A DNA stretch of 64,000 bases from Acidobacteriaceae bacterium (GCA_028283655.1 JAPWKE010000003.1:806001-870000); one strand, 5' to 3'; shown: positions 17,212 through 25,772, numbered from the stretch's first letter. The notes: generated by a model not told the origin, from the letters alone. A program made the numbers and translations.

Positions 17212-18066
17212 TTAGCTCTTCAGCGTCGCGGCGACGGTCTCCTGCCACGGCGTGGTGGGGCGGCCGATAAGCTGGCTGAGGTCGCGCGAGGTGGTGTCGA
17301 GCATACCCTTGCCTGCTGCGGCATCGGCGTCAGCGAGGATGTGCGCGAGAGGCGCGGGCAGGCCAAAGCCGGTGAGCGCTGCCTCGTAGTCGGCCTCGGA
17401 GAGGCGAGCGTAAACAACGGGCTTGCCTGAGACCTTGGCGGCTTCGGCGGCGAACTCCGTGTAGTTGTAGCTGGTGTCTCCCGCAAGTTCGTAGGCCTTG
17501 CCGTTGTGGCCTTCCGTGCTCAGGACGACGGCTGCGGCCTCGGCGTAGTCAGCGCGCGTAGCGGTGGCAAAGCGGCCATCGCCTGCGACTCCGATAACGG
17601 CTCCATGCGCGACCGAGGCAGGCAGACTTGCCGTATGGTTCTCGGTGTACCAGCCGTTGCGGAGCAGAGCGAAATCTACACCAGCCGAACGGAGGTACTC
17701 TTCGGTAGCTTTGTGCTCTTCGGCGAGCAGTGCTGGCGTAGTGTCCGCGTTCAGAATGCTGGTGTAGGCGATGAAGGTGACGCCTGCAGCCTTGGCGGCG
17801 TCAATCGTGGCCTTGTGCTGCGCAAAGCGCTGGCCGACTTCACTGGAAGAGACGAGCAGAAGCTTGCTGACGCCGGACAGTGCAGACGCAAGGGGCTCCG
17901 GCTGGTTGTAGTCGCCTGTGCGGACGGTGACGCCCTTGGCCGCGAGGTCTGCGGCCTTGGTCGGGGTGCGGACAATAGCGACAATCTCGCTGGCAGGAAT
18001 GCGTGTGAGAAGAGCTTCGACGGCGAGGCGGCCGAGGTGGCCTGTGGCTCCGGTGACTGCGATCAT
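17212..18066 (-). CDS. qorB: NAD(P)H:quinone oxidoreductase, NmrA-like SDR (QorB/YtfG type)
   Basis: The enzyme probably reduces quinones with NADPH as protection against electrophiles. The 284-residue protein starts with the Rossmann motif VTGATGHLG (4-12) and continues with RTPTKAADLAAKGV, LLLVSSSEVGQR, YTSILNADT and LLRNGWYTEN, all strong marks of the YtfG/QorB subgroup of atypical short-chain dehydrogenases. The catalytic Tyr-Lys of classical SDRs is absent, as in this subgroup. It is transcribed divergently from an HxlR-family regulator across a palindromic operator, as in E. coli ytfG-ytfH. Confidence 0.85.
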   Translation of the reverse strand: MIAVTGATGHLGRLAVEALLTRIPASEIVAIVRTPTKAADLAAKGVTVRTGDYNQPEPLASALSGVSKLLLVSSSEVGQRFAQHKATIDAAKAAGVTFIAYTSILNADTTPALLAEEHKATEEYLRSAGVDFALLRNGWYTENHTASLPASVAHGAVIGVAGDGRFATATRADYAEAAAVVLSTEGHNGKAYELAGDTSYNYTEFAAEAAKVSGKPVVYARLSEADYEAALTGFGLPAPLAHILADADAAAGKGMLDTTSRDLSQLIGRPTTPWQETVAATLKS

Positions 18067-18123
18067 AGTGCGACTCCTTTTGCTTGCCGAAGGTTTCGGC
18101 TACGAGAACCAGCGTAGCGCAGT

Positions 18124-18160
18124 AGCTTACTTTGCGTAAGTACGTACTTTTAAGTAAGCT
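18124..18160. promoter_or_regulatory. Palindromic operator region between qorB and hxlR
   Basis: The 100-base divergent gap holds a nine-base inverted repeat AGCTTACTT (18124-18132) / AAGTAAGCT (18152-18160) enclosing a perfect 12-base palindrome AAGTACGTACTT (18138-18149). ACTT/AAGT half sites of this kind are what HxlR-family dimers (YodB, QorR) bind. It sits just upstream of the regulator's ATG, so the regulator probably represses both genes. Confidence 0.7.
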
Positions 18161-18166
18161 CCTGAT

Positions 18167-18574
18167 ATGAAGACTGGACTGGTAAGCAGGGTGAGAGGGC
18201 GGCGCGGGAACCTGCTCGCATCGGAGTGTCCTTCGCGGACGGTGCTGGACCATGTTACGTCGCGTTGGGGCGTGCTGGTGCTGGTGCAGTTGCTGGAAGG
18301 CGAGCGCCGCTTCAGCGCACTGGCCAGGGAGATCGGCGGTGTAAGCGAGAAGATGCTTGCGCAGACGCTGCAGCAACTGGAGGCTGACGGTTTTGTCGCG
18401 CGCGAGGTCGTACCGTCCGTGCCGCCGAAGGTGTCGTACAGCCTGACGCCGCTGGGCAGCAGCATTGCGGAGCATGTAAGGGAACTGGCCCTCTGGATTG
18501 AGGCGAATCTGCCGCAGGTGATGCGTCAGAGAGCACGCTACGCGGAGCGCAAGGCCGCGCTTGTCGGGGCTTAG
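18167..18574 (+). CDS. HxlR-family transcriptional regulator with N-terminal cysteine
   Basis: The 135-residue protein has the HxlR (DUF24) winged helix: CPSRTVLDHVTSRWGVLVLVQLLEG at 21-45, RRFSALAREIGGVSEKMLAQTLQQLE, DGFVAREVVPSVPPKVSYSLTPLG. Cys21 sits at the position of the redox-active cysteine in YodB, HypR and QorR, so thiol or quinone stress probably relieves its repression. It is divergent from the quinone reductase gene, its likely target. HxlR proteins usually bind as dimers. Confidence 0.87.
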   Translation: MKTGLVSRVRGRRGNLLASECPSRTVLDHVTSRWGVLVLVQLLEGERRFSALAREIGGVSEKMLAQTLQQLEADGFVAREVVPSVPPKVSYSLTPLGSSIAEHVRELALWIEANLPQVMRQRARYAERKAALVGA

Positions 18575-18592
18575 CCTGCGAGGCCGGGTGCT

Positions 18593-20497
18593 TTAGAGAA
18601 TGCGCAGCAGAAGCTGATTGGTGAGCAGGGCCGCAAGGTAGGCAACACCGGTCATGTAGCAGAACTGCAGCAGCGGGAACTTCCAGCTATTCGTTTCGCG
18701 GCGCACCACGGCAAGCGTCGAGGTGCACTGCATCGCGAAGGCGAAGAAGACCACCAGCGCGATCGCACCGGCGGCGGTCATGTCGTGACGCAGAGCCATC
18801 TGCAGGTTCTGTGCGTGCGTTGCCGGGTCGGCTCCGTAAAGCGTGCCAAGCGTGCCCACGATGACTTCGCGCGCGACGATCGAGCTGAGCAGACCGATGC
18901 CGATCTTCCAGTTGAAGCCAAGCGGGCGGAGAACCGGCTCAATCCAGTGGCCGATGTGCCCGATGATGGAGCTCGTAATCTCAGAGAACTGGCCGCCGTG
19001 GATAGGCAGCACGCTGAGCAGCCACACGAGGAATGTGCACGCAAGAATGACGGTGCCGGCCTTCTTGAGGAAGAGCCCCGCACGGTCGTACAGCCGCAAC
19101 GAAAGACCCCGCGGCGTCGGCCAGCGATACTGCGGCAGCTCGAGGACAAAGGGTGCAGGCTGCGCCTTCATAACGCTTGAGTTCAGCGCGCGAGCCGTAA
19201 CGAGTGCCGCAAGGAAGCCAAGCGCGTACAGCCCAAGCATTACGGCAGCGCGCAGGCCGACCAGTGAGCCCAGGAAGCGATGGTCCGGCACGAAGGCCGC
19301 GATGATCAGTGTGTAGATCGGCAGTCGCGCAGAGCAGGTCATGAACGGTGCGACGAGGATCGTGGCAAGGCGCTCGCGCTTGTTCTCGATGGTGCGCGTA
19401 GCCATGATCGCTGGAACAGCGCAGGCATACGCCGACAGCAGGGGAATGAACGCCTTGCCGTTGAGGCCGAAGAAGCGCATCACACGGTCAGCGATCAGCG
19501 CAGCGCGAGCCAGATAGCCCGAGTCTTCGAGGATGCCGATGAAGAGGAAGAGCAGAAGGATCTGCGGCAGGAAAACAAGAACGCTTTGCACGCCGTTCCA
19601 TATGCCGTCACGCAGCAGCGCCCGCACCCAGTTGTCGGGCAGAGCATTTGCGACAACCGCACCGGCCTTCGTCAGCAGGTCGCCAAGGCCATCGCTCAGC
19701 GGCTGGCCGAGGGAGAAGACCACCTGGAAGACCGCGATAACGACAGCGAGAAAGATCAGCGGGCCCCAGATGCGGTGCAGCAGCACCGAGTCGAGGCGTC
19801 TCGTCCAGAGCGGAGCTTCCGGTGACCGATACTTGGTGCGCTGCGAAACCTGCGCAGCCCACTTGCGGCTGGCGGCAGCCGGTTGCAGCACGGGCAGGCG
19901 CAGCGATTGGCGAACCTCGGGGGCACTGGTCGTTTGCTCCAGAAACGCGGAGATCAGGTCCATCCCCCGGCCCTTGGCGCTGGAGATCAGAGCGACGGGG
20001 TGGCCAAGTTCGGCGCTCAGCGCCAGCGGATCAACCTTGCCGCCGCGCTGCTCGAGCAGGTCGCTCATGTTGAGCAGAACCATCGTTGGCAGGCCGAGCG
20101 AAAAGACCGTCTGCGCGAGCATGAGCTGGCGGTTCATGTGAACGGCATCCAGCACCAGCAGCACGACGTCAGGCGCGGGAACTCCGGGCATGCGGCCCGT
20201 AAGCACGTCGACCGCAACGCGTGCGTCTTCGGAGTAAGTCGCCAGCGAATAGATGCCGGGCAGGTCGATGAGCGTGAGGTCGCCGCGGCCGATGCCGCGC
20301 ATCTTGCCCGAGTGATGGTCCACCGTGACGCCGGGGTAGTTCGCTGTCTTCTGGCGCAGGCCGGTCAAGCGGTTGAACAGCGTCGACTTGCCGCAGTTCG
20401 GCGGACCGACGAGCGCGACCGTTTTCAGACGGCGCGGCTTGCTGTAATCAATCTGCTCTGTCGGCGCTTCGGGGGCTGCGGTGACGTGACAGCTCAT
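18593..20497 (-). CDS. feoB: Ferrous iron transport GTPase FeoB
   Basis: FeoB imports Fe(II) across the inner membrane. The 634-residue protein has a cytoplasmic G domain with G1 GPPNCGKST (31-39), the switch region with Thr58, G3 DLPG (78-81) and G4 NMSD (143-146). A helical spacer follows, then the membrane core (~230-634) with FLPQILLLFLFIGILEDSGY, CAVPAIMATRTIENKRER and PFMTCSARLP, the conserved gate motifs. At 634 residues it is shorter than the ~770 of E. coli FeoB but contains all core parts. feoA ends three bases upstream, so the two form one unit. Confidence 0.95.
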   Translation of the reverse strand: MSCHVTAAPEAPTEQIDYSKPRRLKTVALVGPPNCGKSTLFNRLTGLRQKTANYPGVTVDHHSGKMRGIGRGDLTLIDLPGIYSLATYSEDARVAVDVLTGRMPGVPAPDVVLLVLDAVHMNRQLMLAQTVFSLGLPTMVLLNMSDLLEQRGGKVDPLALSAELGHPVALISSAKGRGMDLISAFLEQTTSAPEVRQSLRLPVLQPAAASRKWAAQVSQRTKYRSPEAPLWTRRLDSVLLHRIWGPLIFLAVVIAVFQVVFSLGQPLSDGLGDLLTKAGAVVANALPDNWVRALLRDGIWNGVQSVLVFLPQILLLFLFIGILEDSGYLARAALIADRVMRFFGLNGKAFIPLLSAYACAVPAIMATRTIENKRERLATILVAPFMTCSARLPIYTLIIAAFVPDHRFLGSLVGLRAAVMLGLYALGFLAALVTARALNSSVMKAQPAPFVLELPQYRWPTPRGLSLRLYDRAGLFLKKAGTVILACTFLVWLLSVLPIHGGQFSEITSSIIGHIGHWIEPVLRPLGFNWKIGIGLLSSIVAREVIVGTLGTLYGADPATHAQNLQMALRHDMTAAGAIALVVFFAFAMQCTSTLAVVRRETNSWKFPLLQFCYMTGVAYLAALLTNQLLLRIL

Positions 20498-20500
20498 GGG

Positions 20501-20743
20501 CTAGAGGGTCTCCGCAGGGGCGTCTAGTTCGATGACGATGTGGCAGGCGGTCTCTGACCGTAGCCCCACTTCGACGCCGTCGATGCGGTACACCGTGGGG
20601 TCTCCGGCAGGAGCGCGTCGGAGAACCTTGAACTCTGCGCCGGGAAGGAAGCCGAGATGCGCGAGATGGTCGGAGATCTCTTCATTCAGGTCGATGCGAT
20701 GCAACGTTCCTGACAGGCCGACCTGAACTTCGCTCAACAGCAT
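20501..20743 (-). CDS. feoA: Ferrous iron transport accessory protein FeoA
   Basis: FeoA is a small SH3-like cytoplasmic partner of FeoB. From the ATG at 20741-20743 the protein has 80 residues, the normal family length. It contains LSEVQVGLSGTLHRIDL, HLAHLGFLPGAEFKVLRRAP and YRIDGVEVGLRSETACHIVI. A longer in-frame start exists upstream, but the extra residues are not FeoA-like, while the chosen ATG has a GGGA ribosome site. It lies directly upstream of feoB. No clear Fur box is visible upstream. Confidence 0.9.
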   Translation of the reverse strand: MLLSEVQVGLSGTLHRIDLNEEISDHLAHLGFLPGAEFKVLRRAPAGDPTVYRIDGVEVGLRSETACHIVIELDAPAETL

Positions 20744-20853
20744 GTGATCCCACCGCTTCCCGGACAGTCTGGCAGCAGAGAATCTGCGACCGCTCCAGTC
20801 CCTATTCATCATAGACGAAACGTCGCAGTGCGTGGATGCAGGAAAGCGGTCAG

Positions 20854-20883
20854 AAACAACAAAGCCCACCGAATAAAGTGGGC
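20854..20883 (-). terminator. Intrinsic terminator of tRNA-Arg
   Basis: On the minus strand, a six-base stem GCCCAC/GTGGGC with an eight-base loop is followed by TTTGTTGTTT. It lies 40 bases beyond the CCA end of the tRNA and ahead of feoA. Confidence 0.65.
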
Positions 20884-20915
20884 AGAAAATATAAGAAGAA
20901 TAGAGTGGGCAGAAA
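20877..20915. repeat. 12-base direct repeat in the tRNA-Arg/feoA gap
   Basis: AGTGGGCAGAAA occurs at 20877-20888 and again at 20904-20915, 27 bases apart, in AT-rich DNA. The first copy forms part of the tRNA terminator. This may be a duplicated trailer or a paired binding site upstream of feoA. Confidence 0.45.
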
Positions 20916-20923
20916 TAAAGGAA

Positions 20924-20999
20924 TGGTGCGGCCGGAAGGAGTCGAACCTCCGACCTACTGGTTCGTAGCCAGTTGCTCTATCCACTGAGCTACGGCCGC
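20924..20999 (-). tRNA. tRNA-Arg (anticodon ACG)
   Basis: On the minus strand the 76-base sequence folds as a full cloverleaf: acceptor GCGGCCG/CGGCCGC with discriminator A and an encoded CCA, D arm AGCTCAGTGGATAGAGC and anticodon stem ACTGG/CCAGT. The anticodon loop is CTACGAA (anticodon ACG) and the T loop is GGTTCGACTCC. ACG is normally edited to ICG by TadA and reads CGU, CGC and CGA. Confidence 0.95.
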
Positions 21000-21093
21000 A
21001 CATTGCACTTGCAACTCAGTAAGAATATCGCGTCTTGGGAGCGAGTGCAAGTGCGGCTGTGCAAAGCTCGCAGAAGCCGCGTAAACTCAGCGA

Positions 21094-21351
21094 ATGATTC
21101 AGGTTCCAATGACCGAAGAACAGTTCGCCGCCGCCTCGCGCAGGCTGGCCTCCAATGGCATTGAGCTGACCGGCCGCGAAGGCCAGTTGACCAAGGACGG
21201 CATCACGGCAACGTATACCTTCGACGGCGAAAAGCTCTCCATCGACGTCACCGATCGTCCGTTCTTTCTTCCGCTGTCAATGATTGAGCAGAAGCTGACG
21301 GCGTACCTGGAACAGTCGCTCGCCGCAGGCAACGGCCCATCTGCCGTCTGA
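21094..21351 (+). CDS. Small conserved-looking hypothetical protein
   Basis: The 85-residue product has no signal peptide or membrane segment. It contains two parts: a helical N-terminal stretch (TEEQFAAASRRLASNGIEL) and a short beta-like segment (GITATYTFDGEKLSIDVTDRPFFLPLSMIEQKL) resembling a small ligand- or protein-binding fold. Codon use and amino-acid balance look normal for the genome. It starts at an ATG (21094; ATG 21109 is an alternative). I do not recognise the family. It stands alone between tRNA-Arg and the haem genes. Confidence 0.6.
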   Translation: MIQVPMTEEQFAAASRRLASNGIELTGREGQLTKDGITATYTFDGEKLSIDVTDRPFFLPLSMIEQKLTAYLEQSLAAGNGPSAV

Positions 21352-21445
21352 TGATCGCGCAAGCAGGGCATAAGCGCGCAAGAGAGTCCTGAGCGGACGA
21401 TATACTGAGGTGTCACGCCTTTAGCTGCTGGACGCTTGCACTCTC

Positions 21446-22261
21446 ATGTCTCTACTTTGGCTAAGATTCGCGGTCACTCTGTACGCCATCGCCGCGTTTG
21501 CGGTGCTGCCGGCGGCGCTGTACAGCCGCCCACGCTGGCGTCATGTGGCTATGCCCGCTGCGGCGGCTGGAACGTTCTTCCACTTCGTCGCGATGGTGGA
21601 GATGCTCGTCACGGCGCACCACGCGCTGCCGGTGGGAACACATGAGACCTTGTCCATGCTGGGGCTGTTGCTGGGGGTCGGATTTCTCCTCCTGGCTCAG
21701 CGCTATCGAACCGTATCCTTCGGCATCTTTCTGCTTCCCCTGTGCGTTCTCTTCACGATGGTTCCGGCGTTTCGCCCGGGCCGCGAAATCATCGACTACC
21801 CGTTCATTCGCAATGGCTGGCTGTTTCTGCACGTCGCCTTGCTGCTGACCGCTTATGCCGCGCTGTTCCTTTCGCTGATGGCGAGCGTGCTGTACCTCGT
21901 GCAGGAGCGCAAGCTGAAGCAGAAGCGCGCCCCCCAGGCGCGGTCCTGGCTGCCGCCGCTGGCGGTCACTGACCAGATTGCCGTGAAGAGCCTGCTCTTT
22001 GGGTTGCCCTGCATGACGGCAGGCCTGCTCATCGGCTCCGTCGTGGCGCTGGAGAGCATCGGCCCAAGCTTCTTTGCTGACCCGAAGGTCTTGCTTTCGC
22101 TGGCCATGTGGCTGGCCTACATGCTGATGATCTGGATTCGACAGCACTCTGGCCTGCGCGGTCGTCGCGCGGTATATATGTCCAGCTTCGCCTTCCTGTT
22201 TGTGCTCGCGGTGTGGGCCGCAAACGCGCTTTCGGGTGTCCACAGGTTCCGTGCGCCATGA
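21446..22261 (+). CDS. hemX: HemX/CcsA-like cytochrome c assembly membrane protein
   Basis: The 271-residue protein has about eight membrane helices and ends directly on hemA (stop TGA inside ATGA). That position and the CcmC/CcsA-like pattern (AHHALPVGTHETLSMLGLLL, NGWLFLHVALLLTAYAALFLSLMASVLYLVQERKLKQK) identify the HemX group, which influences glutamyl-tRNA reductase levels in Bacillus. The tryptophan-rich WWD motif of true haem lyases is not visible, so it is probably not itself a cytochrome c synthetase. Confidence 0.82.
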   Translation: MSLLWLRFAVTLYAIAAFAVLPAALYSRPRWRHVAMPAAAAGTFFHFVAMVEMLVTAHHALPVGTHETLSMLGLLLGVGFLLLAQRYRTVSFGIFLLPLCVLFTMVPAFRPGREIIDYPFIRNGWLFLHVALLLTAYAALFLSLMASVLYLVQERKLKQKRAPQARSWLPPLAVTDQIAVKSLLFGLPCMTAGLLIGSVVALESIGPSFFADPKVLLSLAMWLAYMLMIWIRQHSGLRGRRAVYMSSFAFLFVLAVWAANALSGVHRFRAP

Positions 22262-23514
22262 GTGATCCGGTGACGAACAAAACGTCGTTGCTGCTGGTCG
22301 GTGTCAACCACACGACCGCGCCTCTCGCCGTGCGCGAAAGGCTGGCGATTGAGCAGTCGCGTCTGGCCGAGGCCACAAAGGTGTTGGCGCATCAGCCGGG
22401 CATTCGCGAGGCGCTGATTCTTTCCACCTGCAACCGCGTGGAGCTCCTGACGGTGCATGAGGACGAGGCTTCGGCCTCGCGGACCTTGAGCTTCCTCCGC
22501 GACTTTCTCAACATTCGCCCCACCGAGCTACAGCCGCACCTGTACGAGTATCGCGAGAACGAGGCGGTGCGGCATCTCTTCCGCGTTGCCTCGTCGCTGG
22601 ACTCGATGGTCGTCGGCGAGCCCCAGATTCTGGGGCAGGTCAAGCAGTCCTGGACCGTCGCCCGCGAAGTGGGCGCTGTCAGCTCGACGCTCGACCCGCT
22701 GCTGCAGCGTGCCTTCTCCGTTGCAAAGAGAGTCCGCACGGAGACGCATATCGGTTCGGCGCAGGTCTCTGTGGCCTCGGTGGCAGCGGAACTCGCCCGC
22801 AAGATTTTTGGCTCGCTGGCAGGGAAGACGGTGCTGCTGGTCGGTGCGGGCAAGATGTCGGATCTGGCGGCACGGCACCTGATTCAACAAGGCGCGACGA
22901 CGTTGCTGGTCTCGAACCGCACGGAAGCTCGCGCAGAGAAGATGGCAGCAGAGCTACGCACGCCCAACATCACCACCGGCGTGATTCCGTTTGCGGAGCT
23001 GTACGAACGAGCGCACCGCGCGGACATCATCATCACCTCGACGGGCGCAGGGCAGGTCTTCCAGCGGGAGCACGCGAAGGCGATGCTGTCGCGGCGCAAG
23101 AACAGCCCGGTCTTCTTCATCGACATCGCGGTGCCGCGGGATGTGGCTCCGGCGGTGAACGATGTTGAAGGCTGCTTTGTCTACGACATCGACGATCTGC
23201 AGCAGGCGGCGCAGCAGAATCAGGCGACACGTACCCGGGAAGCCGAAGCAGCGGAGTCGATCGTGTCGCTGGAGGTGGAGCGTTACAACCAGCGCGTGCA
23301 GCAGGCAGGCAGCGCAGGAGCGATTCGCGAACTGCTGGCACAGGCCGAGGTGACCCGCGAAGCGGAAGTCGTGAAGGCGCTGGCTAGGATGCCGCAGCCG
23401 GTCTCGGACGAACATCGTCAGGCGATTGAGCAACTGACGCGGCAATTGACGGCGAAGCTGCTGCATGGGCAGATTACGGCGTTGCGCGAGAGCTTGAGCA
23501 ATCTCGCCGAGTAA
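22258..23514 (+). CDS. hemA: Glutamyl-tRNA reductase
   Basis: HemA makes glutamate-1-semialdehyde from glutamyl-tRNA, the first committed step of the C5 haem pathway. From ATG 22258 the protein has 418 residues, with VGVNHTTAPLAVRE near the start and the catalytic Cys58 in ILSTCNRVEL. VVGEPQILGQVK follows near residue 119, then the Rossmann motif VLLVGAGKMSDLAARHL, SNRT, ITSTGA, FIDIAVPRDV and a C-terminal dimerisation helix. An upstream in-frame ATG inside hemX is rejected because the ATGA overlap gives the correct N terminus. Confidence 0.95.
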   Translation: MSDPVTNKTSLLLVGVNHTTAPLAVRERLAIEQSRLAEATKVLAHQPGIREALILSTCNRVELLTVHEDEASASRTLSFLRDFLNIRPTELQPHLYEYRENEAVRHLFRVASSLDSMVVGEPQILGQVKQSWTVAREVGAVSSTLDPLLQRAFSVAKRVRTETHIGSAQVSVASVAAELARKIFGSLAGKTVLLVGAGKMSDLAARHLIQQGATTLLVSNRTEARAEKMAAELRTPNITTGVIPFAELYERAHRADIIITSTGAGQVFQREHAKAMLSRRKNSPVFFIDIAVPRDVAPAVNDVEGCFVYDIDDLQQAAQQNQATRTREAEAAESIVSLEVERYNQRVQQAGSAGAIRELLAQAEVTREAEVVKALARMPQPVSDEHRQAIEQLTRQLTAKLLHGQITALRESLSNLAE

Positions 23515-23805
23515 ATCGTTTGCCTAATCGGTTTACGAAACCAGTGCACGAAAGAAGTAGGTCGTCTCGTGCAGCCGCACGTCTTATCTAACTGCGAATA
23601 AAGGGCTTCCGTTGAGGTAATAGCACAAAAGTAGTAGTGCTTCCTTCATCGGGAGCTTCTATTGTTCGCTACACCGTTGAGTTGGGGTCTCACTCGTTGA
23701 GTTCCACCGGACCCTGACCTCGGCCGCACGCAGATCGCGCCATCGTTACCGGGGTTTCACTTGCTGAGCAGTACCGAACCCCGGCGGTGGCGAATGAAGC
23801 GAAGG
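23515..23805. other. Intergenic region downstream of hemA and sco
   Basis: About 290 bases between the convergent ends of hemA and the SCO gene contain no open frame worth reporting. The only structure seen is an eight-base inverted repeat, CCGGGGTT (23749-23756) and AACCCCGG (23777-23784), which could end the SCO transcript. Confidence 0.5.
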
Positions 23806-24663
23806 CTAGGTACGGAGCGACTTCGGCTTCTTGCCCAGCAGGTACATCATCATCACCAGCACGCCGATGGAGGCCATTCCGGCCAGTCCAAGCACGCGTT
23901 CCACGCTCACGGTGTAACGTCCGGTGGACGGAACATAGTTGCAGCAGTAGAGGATCAACAGGTCCACCGGGTTGCTGATCTTGTGCTGCGAGGCTTCGAG
24001 CAGCGCCAGGCGCACATCGCGGTCCGGGTAGTTGATGCCGGCCAGATACTTTGAGACCTTGCCCTCGGGCGTAGCGAAGAGGATGACGCTGGAGTGGGCA
24101 AACTGGTCCATCTTGCCGTCCGGCCCCTGCACGCGGACGTAGTGGAAGCCTGTGCCTGCCGTAACTGCGGTGATGGAGTCTTCGGGACCGGTGAGAAAGT
24201 GGACCGAGGCTGCGGCTTCGGGGTCGTTGTCCCAGCCTGCCTGGTGAAGGAACTCACGCTTCTCGCCAATGGCGTCGGAGGGCTTGTCCATGGGGTCGAT
24301 GGAGAAGACGAGGACGTCGAAGTCTTTGCCCGGGCTCATCTTCGTCTTCGGCAGCGCGATGGCCATGCCATGCAGTACCTGCGGGCACAGAATGGCGCAG
24401 CGGAAGTACATCTCCGCCATCACGACGGGCTTCTTATCGAACCACTGGGAGAGGGCGCCGGATTTGCCGGTTTCGTCGGTCCACTGGCTGTCCATGGGCA
24501 GAACGTGTCCGAGTCTTTGCTCGAGACCAGCGTGGGCGAGGTAGCTCGGCGTCTGCCCTGCGCGCGTTCCCATGGATTGGCTGCCAGACATGCCTTGCGC
24601 GACAACGGCCCCTGTAGAAAGAGTAAGTGCGAAAAGGGCGGCGATTGTCGTAAGGCGACTCAT
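23806..24663 (-). CDS. SCO1/SenC-type copper chaperone with C-terminal membrane anchor
   Basis: SCO proteins deliver copper to the CuA site of cytochrome oxidase or act as thiol reductases. The 285-residue protein has a signal peptide (~1-22) and a thioredoxin-like fold with the copper-binding CAILC motif (CxxxC) near residue 89. It also has VLVFSIDPMDKPSDAIGEKREFL and the distal His in FAHSSVILF. Unusually, a membrane helix (~250-275) lies at the C terminus instead of the N terminus. It sits alone between hemA and hemC, without cytochrome oxidase genes. Confidence 0.85.
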   Translation of the reverse strand: MSRLTTIAALFALTLSTGAVVAQGMSGSQSMGTRAGQTPSYLAHAGLEQRLGHVLPMDSQWTDETGKSGALSQWFDKKPVVMAEMYFRCAILCPQVLHGMAIALPKTKMSPGKDFDVLVFSIDPMDKPSDAIGEKREFLHQAGWDNDPEAAASVHFLTGPEDSITAVTAGTGFHYVRVQGPDGKMDQFAHSSVILFATPEGKVSKYLAGINYPDRDVRLALLEASQHKISNPVDLLILYCCNYVPSTGRYTVSVERVLGLAGMASIGVLVMMMYLLGKKPKSLRT

Positions 24664-24751
24664 AGCTTTATGCTACTCCTCCTTGCTGCAGCGCATGATT
24701 CGGCTGTTGCAGCGGTACGCGGGCTACACAGGCATCGGGCGTATCCTCTTC

Positions 24752-25711
24752 ATGATGAGTAAGAAGACCATTCGCATCGGATCGCGCGGCTCGCAGCTTG
24801 CGCTCTGGCAGTCACACCACATCGCGGACGCTCTGCGGGCTTTGGGCCATGCGGTTGAGGTCGAGGTCATTCGCACGGTCGGCGACCGAATGCAGGACCC
24901 CGCGTTCGTCGCACCGAAGACGTTTGAAGACGGTACACCGCTGGACGCCAAAGGCATCTTCATCAAGGAGATCGAAGACGCTCTGCTGGCAGGGCGTGTG
25001 GATCTGGCCGTGCATTCGCTAAAGGATCTGCCGACGACGCTGGACGTGCGTTTCACGCTGGCGGCCGTTCCGCCGCGTGCAGACGCTCGCGACGCGTTTG
25101 TCTGCGAGGACTACTGGGGCCTGCACATGCTGCCCATGCACTCACGCATCGGAACAACTTCGCCGCGCCGCAAGGCGATGATCCTGGCGCTGCGTCCAGA
25201 CGTGCAGTTTGTGGAACTGCGCGGCAACATCGACACTCGCCTCCGCAAGTGGCAGGAAGGCGCGACAGACGCGCTGGTGCTGGCCTGTGCCGGGCTTGAC
25301 CGCATCGGCCGCACGGAGAGTGTGCACCAGCGCTTCGCCGTGGACGAACTGACACCCGCACCGGGACAGGGCGCTCTCGGGCTGGAGACTCGCGCAGGCG
25401 ATGACGAAGTGATCACTGCGGTTCGTGCCTTGAACTGCGCGGACACCGAGTTTGCCACGCAGGCCGAGCGGTTCGTGCTGCAGGCTCTAGGTGGCGGTTG
25501 CCAGTTGCCGCTGGGAGCGTACGCACATCGCGTGGACGAGCAGTGGCACCTCCACGCGCAGGTAGCCGCCCTGGATGGCGAGCAGTCCGTGCACCTGATC
25601 GTGAAGGCGGCCGTCGGAAGCTCGGCGAAAGGTCTTGGCGAGCGCGCTGCCGAGATGCTGAAGGAGCGGGGAGCTCTGCAGATGCTTAGCGGGGACGCTC
25701 CGGCAGAGTAA
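24752..25711 (+). CDS. hemC: Hydroxymethylbilane synthase (porphobilinogen deaminase)
   Basis: HemC condenses four porphobilinogens into hydroxymethylbilane. The 319-residue protein has IRIGSRGSQLALWQ at the start, HSLKDLPTTL (catalytic Asp92), TSPRRKAM, LRGNIDTRLRKW, and APGQGALGLE. The dipyrromethane cofactor cysteine is Cys250 in LGGGCQLPLGAY. Two adjacent ATGs (24752, 24755) are possible starts; the frame opens much further up but without family sequence. It is followed by a strong terminator. hemD is not adjacent but lies 14 kb downstream. Confidence 0.95.
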   Translation: MMSKKTIRIGSRGSQLALWQSHHIADALRALGHAVEVEVIRTVGDRMQDPAFVAPKTFEDGTPLDAKGIFIKEIEDALLAGRVDLAVHSLKDLPTTLDVRFTLAAVPPRADARDAFVCEDYWGLHMLPMHSRIGTTSPRRKAMILALRPDVQFVELRGNIDTRLRKWQEGATDALVLACAGLDRIGRTESVHQRFAVDELTPAPGQGALGLETRAGDDEVITAVRALNCADTEFATQAERFVLQALGGGCQLPLGAYAHRVDEQWHLHAQVAALDGEQSVHLIVKAAVGSSAKGLGERAAEMLKERGALQMLSGDAPAE

Positions 25712-25724
25712 AAACCTTGAGGTC

Positions 25725-25766
25725 GACGGCGCAGGCTCGACGAGCCTGCGCCGTCTTATTTTTTGA
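25725..25766 (+). terminator. Intrinsic terminator of hemC
   Basis: A long perfect inverted repeat (25725-25739 with 25741-25755) is followed by TTATTTTTT. The stem is 13-15 bp with a very tight loop. It lies 13 bases after the hemC stop. Confidence 0.88.
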
Positions 25767-25772
25767 GGTGCG

